Source of the DNA: Bettongia penicillata ogilbyi
Taxonomy: Eukaryota; Chordata; Mammalia; Diprotodontia; Potoroidae
Assembly (NCBI GenBank): GCA_023548195.1
Contig: JAJHZJ010000416.1
Span: 372,001-436,000, forward strand
DNA: 64,000 nt
Reading direction: 5' to 3'
The position numbers were made by a program, and so were the translations under genes. The notes beneath the pieces were generated by a model, which did no database searches, was not told where the DNA came from, and worked only from the letters and a program-made list of their open reading frames with translations. This document shows, piece by piece, positions 56,525-64,000 of the stretch; the stretch's first letter is position 1; every line of letters starts with the position of its first letter.

Positions 56525-56700
56525 GATCATCTGTAGGCCAAATATGGCCCTCTGCACACTGCCCATTTTGTTGAATGGCCTACTTTTATTTTAAAATATA
56601 AAAACTATTCTTAGGTCAGGCCCAAACAAAAGCAAGTGGCTAGCTGGATATGGCCTATAAGCTACCATTCAATGTTCCCTGATGTAGACCATCCATAGGA
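56525..56700 (+). mobile_element. hAT-type MITE, third family
   Basis: CAGGGATCATCTGTAGGCCA and AATATGGCCCTCTGCACAC at the left, TGGCCTATAAGCTACCATTC and AATGTTCCCTGATG at the right. The ends CAGGGATCAT and ATGTTCCCTG are near-inverted. It resembles mammalian MITEs with 'gggccaaatccggccc' text. Confidence 0.5.
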
Positions 56701-56704
56701 GTTA

Positions 56705-56885
56705 ATACTTATCTCCTGCTTCAATTTTCCTTATAATATATTTATTTGTATATAAACTGTATTCTTCCAGTAGACTATAAGCTGCTTGAGAGTAGATACT
56801 GTTTTGTTTCTGTCATTATATGCACAGTATTTTGAACAGAGTAGATGCTTAATAATTGCATATTGAGTTGATTTGGGTTAGTTAC
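56705..56885 (+). mobile_element. L2-type LINE 3' end
   Basis: GACTATAAGCTGCTTGAGAG, TTTGAACAGAGTAGATGCTT and AATAATTGCATATTGAGTTG. Confidence 0.7.
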
Positions 56886-56899
56886 TACTATATTAAGTC

Positions 56900-57165
56900 A
56901 AAATATAGTTAGGTGGCACAGAAAATAGAGTACCAGGCCCACAGTCAGGAAGACTCATGTTGATGAGTTCAAATCTGACCTCAGACAATTTCTAGCTGTG
57001 TGACCCTGGGCAAGTCACTGAACTCTATTGGCCTCAGTTTCCTCATCTGTAAAATGAACTGAAAAAGGAAAAGGCAAAATGCTCTAGTATCTTTGCCAAG
57101 AAAATCCCAGAAGGGGTCACAAAGAGTCAGACACTGCTGAAACAATTACACAACCCACTCTTTCC
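56900..57165 (+). repeat. Full tRNA-headed (MAR-type) SINE
   Basis: TAGTTAGGTGGCACAGAAAA (A-box region), GATGAGTTCAAATCTGACCT (B-box), TGTGACCCTGGGCAAGTCAC, CATCTGTAAAATGAACTGAA, TATCTTTGCCAAGAAAATCC and GGGGTCACAAAGAGTCAGAC. The best preserved copy of this family in the window. Confidence 0.9.
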
Positions 57166-57234
57166 TATTTTTTCCATCTGCTGGAAGATTTCTACCCTCT
57201 TGGATCAAACAGAACAAACCCACCTCATGGCAGT

Positions 57235-57435
57235 GTTTCAAATACTCTAGAACAGAAGGGTCAAATGTAAACAGAAAGCAGACCATATATTGACTTAGAA
57301 AACTACAAATATTATCTCTATTGTATTCTTATTTATTTTTGTGAAAAATTTCTCCAATTTCATTTTAATCACTGGACCCAGTGGGCAGTTTTTCCAGCTA
57401 CATTCTGGCTATGAGTTTAACGCCTCTCCCCTAAA
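57235..57435. mobile_element. Possible hAT-type MITE
   Basis: GAACAGAAGGGTCAAATGTAA at the left and GCTATGAGTTTAACGCCTCTC at the right look like diverged inverted ends. Weak. Confidence 0.3.
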
Positions 57436-57519
57436 CTGCTATTATATCCCTCCAGATATTCCCTTTCCTTGACTAAATATCCCCCTTTCTTTCAAATATT
57501 TTTGGACATGATTTTAAGA

Positions 57520-58690
57520 TCCATCTCCAGACTGGGCACACTTCTATGGACATACTCAATAATTTGCCAGTGTTCCTCCTTAAAACATGACAGTTGGAAA
57601 TAGAACACAACCCACCGGAGTACCAAATAAAAGGGTTATTACCTCTCCCTTGTTCTGGACACTATCCCTCTAATTAGCATTGCCCAAGTTCAAATGAGCT
57701 TTTGGGGTTGCTACCCCCTAGTGCAGGTAGCCCATTGAACTCTGAGGTCTGGTTTAGTTTTAAGTAACAACATCCACCTTTCCATTCTGAATTTGTTTAA
57801 TAACTCTTTTGAAACTGAAAGATATAACTTTTATTCTGCCAATAATTCCAAAATCCTGTTGAGAACTTTTTTGAATTCTGAATCTCTAACCTATTAGGTT
57901 GGCTATCTATCCCTCTCAGCTTCACAGCAATCACAGAAGTCCAATGCTGGAAGGGATCTTCAGAGCCCACCTCATCTAACCCATGCCCAGAGAGAGGAAT
58001 ACCCTCTTCGACCTGTCCAACAAGCGATCCTTTGGCCTCTGCTTGAGGACCTCCAAGGAGAGAGAACACGTTACTTAAGCCACTTAAGTCTACTTCTGGG
58101 TAATAAATAAAGCCTAAATTTGTGTCTCTTAGAAATTCGTTGCTCCTAGTTTTTCCTTTTGGGGTCAAACAGAAAAAGTCTAATCCTTTTCATGCAGCCA
58201 TCCTTGACTTGAATAGAGTGATTATTTTCTTTAAATCTCCTGTTCTCTAAGCTAAACATTATCACTCCTTTGAACCAATGCTCATAGGGCATATTCTCAA
58301 AGCCCTATACCACTCTGGTTGCTTCCCTGGATTACCAATAACCTTCCTAAAATGTGACATCCAGGTGAATATAATAGTTCACATGTGGTAAAAGCAGAAC
58401 TCACACCTCCCGAGTCCTGGATTCTCTGTCTCTCTTCCTGAAGCCTAAGACCTCATTAACTTTTCTACTTGCCATATCACACGAATGACTCATAATAAGC
58501 TCACAGCCCCTAAAACCCTCTTGTCTTTTTCATATAATCCTCAAATGTAATGACTGCCATCTTCATTTCCATTCAAGTCAGTGAGAACAATGTGAAACAG
58601 AACAAGGCCAAAGGTAGAGTCCCTTCCATAGCAAGCCATCCACCCAATTAAATGAGACAACCTGAATGGTTATTTAGAGGGGTTCACTTC
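57520..58690 (-). mobile_element. L3/CR1-like LINE relic
   Basis: The longest copy. 57930-58190: CCAATGCTGGAAGGGATCTT, CTCATCTAACCCATGCCCAG, CAACAAGCGATCCTTTGGCC and TAGAAATTCGTTGCTCCTAG, the antisense of the family's 3' end. 58200-58640: CTCCTGTTCTCTAAGCTAAA, CCAATGCTCATAGGGCATAT and CCTTCCTAAAATGTGACATCC. 57520-57700 repeats some of this text, so two copies may be joined. A 123-codon minus frame here is not a gene. Confidence 0.6.
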
Positions 58691-58694
58691 TTGG

Positions 58695-59425
58695 ATTTAA
58701 AGAAGTCACAAAATGGTTAGAATCAATAATTTGATGTTTTAGATGTTGATGAAAACAGAGTAGGGCACCAGAGTTGAAAAGTAGAACAGAATGACTTGTT
58801 TCAGTCTATTGAATTCAAAATCTTAATGTTTGCCAGGGGTTCAATAAAAATAATTGGCAGCAATAAATGACTGGCAATATTTCAGGCCTTCTGTCCCAAA
58901 AGGGGACTGGAAATATTAATTTAGTCACTAGAAAATGAAAGAGGTCAAATACCAGCCAACTTGTTTCCTCAGGGTTCCTTCTTCAATACTTGAAGCTTGT
59001 TCTTGGCACAAGCACCTGGTACACAGTTAGTGCTTAATAAATACTTGATTGTTATAAAACTTTCTTCCTTTGCCTCCCCATCCTCTTGCGTACTGTCCAA
59101 ATCCAAGACCCATCTTCACTGTGAGAGCTTCGCTGATAATGGTTTTTCCTCTCTCCCTATAAACTCCTGTAGAATTCATTTGGTAATTAATCACATCCTG
59201 CCTTGAATACAATGCTGAAAATACAAAAGTCCTCTAAATAAATATTTGCTGTTGAAAGTATTTGTTCAAGGTGATTCCATGATAAAGTGTATCCTAATTC
59301 CTTATTATCTTTGTTTCATGAATCTCAGAGATCCAGCTCTGGGGCTTTCAGGTATGGTCTTGCCAAGTATGTGCTCTTTTTCCAGAGATCATCTGCACAT
59401 TTTCAGGATGTTAATGAGCACCTGC
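58695..59425. other. Intron, mostly unassigned
   Basis: L2-like 3' text lies at 58990-59050 (CACCTGGTACACAGTTAGTG, CTTAATAAATACTTGATTG) and 59190-59250. The rest is not recognised. Confidence 0.4.
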
Positions 59426-59429
59426 TTTC

Positions 59430-59790
59430 ATTAACGTCCTCCACTGATGCCTCATTATGGCACTGAAGTGACACTGGAGTTAGGTGCTGCCGGTGGGGTG
59501 TGAGCTTTGGCATGTCCTATTAAACTGGAGAAATTTCCAGTGGAGGGCTGCTGCTGGACTTTGTGCCTGCGCAGGAGGTTCAGTCTAGCTAATCTGGAAG
59601 TGGTTCATTACTCAGGGGGAGGGAGGTTACTTGATGATGAGCTCAAAGGCTGTAGCAACTCATAACAACTCATTAACAAAGGTAAAGCAGGGCTGGGATG
59701 TGGCTGCTCATAGTGGCTGTTAACATTTTGTAATGTTTGAAGCAGTCTATCACTGCTTACATCCAGGACTATAACAAGCCATGAACGATG
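59430..59790. other. Repeat-poor block, possible conserved element
   Basis: A compositionally complex stretch with CpG-containing TGCCGGTGGGGTGTGAGC and GCCTGCGCAGGAGG, and a TCF/LEF-like AACAAAGG at 59675-59682. No repeat text is visible, unlike nearly all the flanking sequence. Confidence 0.3.
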
Positions 59791-59794
59791 AAAC

Positions 59795-61135
59795 GAGCTC
59801 AGAACTAAATAAGACGAAAAGAGAGGACTACATGCATTTTGAAAATTATAACAGATCTCAAAATTATATAACAAATTCAAGCTGTACCTTCAAACAAAAA
59901 CTCATCTTTTTGATATCAATATTCTTCCAGCAAACCTCCATAGCTATGACTCACACACTGAACACTGTCACTGAAAAAAAATCAAAATTATGGTAGATTC
60001 AAAGGGCAACACAGAGATGCATGATGGGCATAAACAAGCTGAAGCATATTGCCAATGATAATTTGCCCAAAAGAAGTGAAGTAAAAAAATCAATCAGAAA
60101 ATGTGTCACTGGAAAAGAATGTGGGCTTGTGAAATAAGAGGACCAAGACATAACTCCTGGTGCTCTTCTGGTACTCCACAGTGTTAAAGGCCTAAAGGAA
60201 GGCCCCTACTGTTTTGGATAGATTAGTTATGGTGGTTTATGGAAAGATGTGGATGAGTCATGCAAGGGTAGAAGGTGAAGAGAGGCCACAATATGTATCA
60301 GTAGATGGAGTTCCCACATCAAAAAGATCCTAGATGTAATAAAGTCTCAAAATATACTGACCACAGGGAACAGTATGAAGGAAGAGTTGATAGCACCTGG
60401 CGACTTATTAGATGTGGGGAGTGAGGAGTCTCCCTTGATTCAAGAAGAACTCAGAGGTTTTGGACTTGATCTAGGATCTAACTGGAGAAAAGCTGGATGT
60501 ATGGCTACTTTGTTAGCTAGATTCTCTGACTCAAGAGATGCTATAATTGTTATTACTGCTTAAAACCTTCAGTCAGTTGAGATTTGGTGGTGGCTGACCT
60601 TTCACGTTCCCAATCTGTCAGCTTTGGAAAGTTACTACAATTATCTCCCCCAGTACAGCTTGTGGTTTTTGCTAAAAGTTAAAGAAGTCTTACCTCACTG
60701 ACCTTCCCCTATTCATTGAACTAAGAGAATTTAGGCAGTTCAGGTACTAAAAAGTGACTACTGCTGAATAGGTCAGGTAAAATATATGTTGTAAAGTCCT
60801 TCTCTTCCTCCATTATCTTTTCTTAAGTAGATAAAATGGGCTTCCTTACCCTATTGCAACACACAAAATCAGTTTCTCTTCTTTAGGGAAAGACCTTTTC
60901 AGATTGGTGGGATCTATCAGTGAGTCCTCAGTCCTTCAAAAGCCTGAGAACTCCCTTCCATGACGAGAGGATTACAATCTGAGAGGGATATATGACAAAT
61001 AATCATGGAATTAGATAGTCTGTAATTCTCTTTCTTTGTCAGTCAAAGAATATCCTTTTCTCACCTGAGGGTATCTAATCCCTGCAAAATAAAAACAATA
61101 AATCAAATAAAAATAACAACAAATAAAAATAAATC
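59795..61135. other. Intron, nothing assigned
   Basis: A/T-rich with [15 protein letters not shown] runs at 61085-61145. A 62-codon plus frame at 60375-60563 is unsupported. Confidence 0.35.
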
Positions 61136-61139
61136 ATAA

Positions 61140-61310
61140 TAATAAAAGCTTGCATTTATATAATGCTTCAGGGTACACACAGCACTTTACAATTATCTCA
61201 TTTTATTCTCTCAACAATTCCTGCAGATAGGTGCTATTATTATCTCCATTTACAAATGAGGAAACACTTAGCTGGACAGAGGTTAAGTGACTTGCTCAGG
61301 GTCCTATCTG
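61140..61310 (-). repeat. MIR-type SINE, minus
   Basis: AAGCTTGCATTTATATAATG, ACAGCACTTTACAATTATCTC, CATTTACAAATGAGGAAACAC and AAGTGACTTGCTCAGGGTCC. It interrupts or abuts an A-rich run. Confidence 0.75.
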
Positions 61311-61619
61311 TCATATCTTGCATCTTAGAATATAATACTTCTTGGAGATTTCACGATGGAAAGGAGTTCTTGGGCTGTGGAGGGCAACATCAGCTTAGCA
61401 CAAGCTCTGGCAGATCTTGCCAAGCTGGAAAGGCTATGAAATAGCATGGGTATGGACTGTATGCTTATTCTACAAAGACCAACATAATGGAGTGTAGAAA
61501 GGTTTATGACAAGCATGCTGTCACTGAAATGGACTGATTTTAGCCACAGCAACTCTGGAGAAGCTAAAAAGCATACCCATATAATCCCAGATTGTTGTAA
61601 CACTGGGCAGTAGTATCCT

Positions 61620-61890
61620 AAAATTTCTTGTATTTGCAGAACGCTTTTGGCTTTTCAAAGAACTTTCACATGACTGCTCCTCCTAAATGGTACTCACAAC
61701 AATTCCGGGCTTTGAGAATAGAAGAATGTCACCTTCCCTCTCTCTGTCACTCTGAACTTTATCAGGTGTGGAAACTCCCTCCACTTCACTCTGGTAACTA
61801 TATGTATTAGAGACTGGGGCCTTGAGAACTTAAGTGGCTTTTCTAAGGTCCCAGCTGGTATGTATCAACAGCACAACTTGGAAAGAGATC
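61620..61890 (-). repeat. SINE fragment, minus
   Basis: CAAAGAACTTTCACATGACTG and GAGACTGGGGCCTTGAGAAC with TTCTAAGGTCCCAGCTGG. Confidence 0.45.
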
Positions 61891-62279
61891 TTTCCAACTT
61901 CAATGATTAACTAATATTCACTGTAATACACAATTTCTTACAACCTTTTCACAAACCCCTGAGGCACAGAGATGATACAGAAGTTAAAGACATGAAGATA
62001 ACGATTAATGATAACAAGAAGTTAATGACAGAGGCAGACATGGTTTCCACATTTGCTCACTGCTGGGGTCAAGAGCTCCATCCCTCCTCCATGATAGTGA
62101 CTTGCCAAGATGAAATGAGAGAAATAATTTGAATAGAATTGTCCACTATTCCTTAAGAAGACAGCCATAGAGTGGAAGCACACATAATAAACAAATTTTT
62201 TTTTAGCTGGCAACATATTAATAATCAGAAGGCAGCATCTTATTTTTCTTTAAAATGCCACTCTGCCTTATTGCCTGAG

Positions 62280-62485
62280 AAAAGTCAATTCACATTTCTA
62301 CAGCACTTTTAAGATATATAAGGGGTTTTCTTCAAACCAGCCCTGTCAAGAAGTATAAGCATTATTATCCTTAATTTACAGAAGAAAACTGAGACACAGA
62401 GAAGTGACATAATTTCAATGCAGAAGGGACTTTACTGACTCCAAGTTGAGGGCTCTTTCCACTATGCTATGCTACCTAGTCACAC
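62280..62485 (-). repeat. MIR-type SINE, minus
   Basis: CATTTCTACAGCACTTTTAAG, ACAGAAGAAAACTGAGACAC, GAGGGCTCTTTCCACTATGC and TATGCTACCTAG (head). Confidence 0.65.
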
Positions 62486-62489
62486 AAGC

Positions 62490-63030
62490 TGTGAATGCCC
62501 AGGCAACATCATGAATAACACTATAAGAATGACCACAGGGCAAAGGCAGGAATCCATAATAGAAGGACTTCAACTGAGTCTTCCTATCCCAGTGGACTCA
62601 GAAAAGTAACTACCCTCTGATGAGTTCCCCATTGACTCAAAATGCATCTTGGACTTCCATCTAAGCATCTCTAGAAACATCTCAGCATCACTAGGAACAA
62701 GTTCCTCTATACAATTACATGGCCTGCAGGAAAGTTTTACTTTTACTATGGAAAAAGAACTTGTGCTACCTAACATGCTAAAGACAGAATGAGGAGGGCA
62801 TGAGGAAATGGGATTGGCAGTTTAGGTCAGTTATGGCAAAGAACACAGGACAAAAATGGAAACTTGGAGCTACTGACCACTTACAAAACTTACAAAGAGC
62901 TAATATTCCACCTTGCCTACAGAATCACCTTTGAAGCCTCTTGGAGGAGACTCATCTCTCCATATTTCTGAAGTAGATAAATCAGGAAATTTTCTTCTGG
63001 CCGTTTGTCTTGTGTCAAACCTGTACAGAA
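62490..63030. other. Intron, nothing assigned
   Basis: No known repeat or exon recognised. Confidence 0.35.
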
Positions 63031-63039
63031 CCTGCTCAT

Positions 63040-63185
63040 GTCTCCTCCCACAGTAAACTAAGCTCATTGGGAGCAGAGTCTCCGCCTGGGCTGTATCGCT
63101 CTTTGTATCACTCTTCCTGTCTGGACCTTAGTTCAGACTCTTGCATTTGCTACAAGATTAATAAACATTTAATGATCTGAATCAC
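63040..63185 (+). mobile_element. L2-type LINE 3' end
   Basis: CTCATTGGGAGCAGAGTCTC, then TACAAGATTAATAAACATTTA. Confidence 0.55.
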
Positions 63186-63224
63186 TGAAATAATGGCAGT
63201 GAGGAGGAAGGACCACAATAATGG

Positions 63225-63420
63225 AAATGGGCAAACATCATCTTAATTTTCAAAAAGGGGAGGATCATTCAAGCTACATGCCAGTGAATTTGGCATCCAT
63301 TTCATTAAAAAAAATTCTAGAATGGATTCACAAAGAGATGATTTCTAAGCAGATAGAAAGAGGTGTGATCTCCAAGAGTAAGCATGGTTTCAGGGATAAA
63401 AAAAATCTTGCCATCTCCCT
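63225..63420 (+). mobile_element. LINE reverse-transcriptase relic
   Basis: The plus frame reads NFQKGEDHSSYMPVNLASIS, then KKILEWIHKEMISKQIERGV and ISKSKHGFRDKKNLA. This is the 'F.KG....YRPV.L.S...K..E..I...M......I...QHGF' pattern of the RT domain of CR1/L2/L3-type LINEs. Confidence 0.65.
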
Positions 63421-63421
63421 A

Positions 63422-63975
63422 GTTGGGGCGTTCATCATTTCTTGCCTGGATGACTCCAACAGCCTTCTATTGATGCCTCTGCTTCAGGTCTCTATCTATT
63501 AGAATCTGTCAACCACATAGTCGGCCAACAAACTGATGCTCTGACCATGTCACCACTCTACTCAAACTCCTTGGTCCCCCCTAATATCTGCAGGATCAAA
63601 AATAAAGTCCTTTGTTTGGCACTGAAAGCTTTTCATGATACAGGCCCTCCCCTCACAGGATTCCCTTCCATATATTCCATGATTTGGCCTCATGAATGAC
63701 AATCCATCTTGACCTTGACTGACTGGCTGCCCTCATGCCTGGCTTCTCCTTTTTCTTCACCTCTACCTCCTAGCACCCTGGCTCCCTCTTGGCCTTTCTG
63801 TGTCCTGCCACCCCTCCTATATGACTCTACAGACCTTAAGGGTACACATTTATATACATGCTGCCTCACGCATCAGACTGGCAGGTCCTAGAGGACAAGA
63901 GCTGCTTTCCCCTTCTTTGTATCCCCAGAAATAAGTACAATGCTCAGCACATAGTAGGTGCTTTCATTTGTTCTG
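63422..63975 (+). mobile_element. L2-type LINE 3' region
   Basis: CATCATTTCTTGCCTGGATG, GACTCCAACAGCCTTCTATTG, CTGACCATGTCACCACTCTA, GATCAAAAATAAAGTCCTTTG and GCTCAGCACATAGTAGGTGC follow L2 order from late ORF2 to the 3' terminus. Confidence 0.75.
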
Positions 63976-64000
63976 TCTTTTTTCACAATCCTTGATGACC

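Noticed and set aside
57797..58168. Minus open frame of 123 codons with a protein-like start
   Set aside because: Its text matches the antisense L3/CR1-like repeat order (ctggaagggatcttcaga and so on), so it is repeat sequence.

Overview
This is a stretch of mammalian nuclear DNA, most likely from a marsupial. It has spliced coding exons with GT/AG borders separated by kilobase introns, and a dense layer of retrotransposon relics. These include L1-like 3' ends, an L1-ORF1-only (HAL1-type) element, RTE-like and L2/L3(CR1)-like LINE fragments, and very many tRNA-headed and MIR-type SINEs. One SINE family, with a body ending in a 'TTTGTCCTTCGTTGCTGAAG' type motif when read on the strand opposite to transcription, looks to me like the wallaby-type SINEs of Australian marsupials. 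That species guess is from memory and is tentative. I see no bacterial, plasmid, phage or CRISPR sequence.

The only gene I can support is AAK1 (AP2-associated protein kinase 1) on the minus strand. Eight consecutive internal exons lie at 53062-52941, 50359-50278, 49523-49391, 33051-32948, 28308-28229, 25057-24903, 13628-13336 and 6331-6059. They add up to 1242 bp, or 414 codons in one continuous frame. They run from the residues just after the catalytic HRD motif, through DFG, APE and the end of the kinase domain, into the Pro/Gln-rich region with two polyglutamine tracts. The start codon, the N-terminal kinase exons and the C-terminal AP2/clathrin-binding exons are not visible and should lie beyond 64000 and before 1.

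Layout on the plus strand: 1-6058, intron with an L1 3' end, SINEs, a diverged pair of direct repeats and a 25-bp palindrome. 6059-33051, five coding exons in introns crowded with L2, SINE and hAT-type MITE relics, plus the 2.86-kb HAL1-type insertion (21233-24092, flanked by 16-bp target-site duplications). 33052-49390, a 16.3-kb intron that holds a second, oppositely oriented copy of the ORF1 element with a 352-codon reading frame. 49391-53062, three kinase exons. 53063-64000, upstream intron with L1 ORF2, L2, L3 and SINE fragments and one repeat-poor block.

The most unusual signals are the ORF1-only retrotransposon with intact boundaries; a 50-bp segment of it, including an 11-T run, that recurs exactly 1973 bp away in the same AAK1 neighbourhood; a SINE body found with two different heads; a (GT)21 run about 110 nt downstream of the donor of the DFG exon; and two short blocks with protein-like reading frames that I cannot assign. 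All identifications are by eye; none was checked by a database search.
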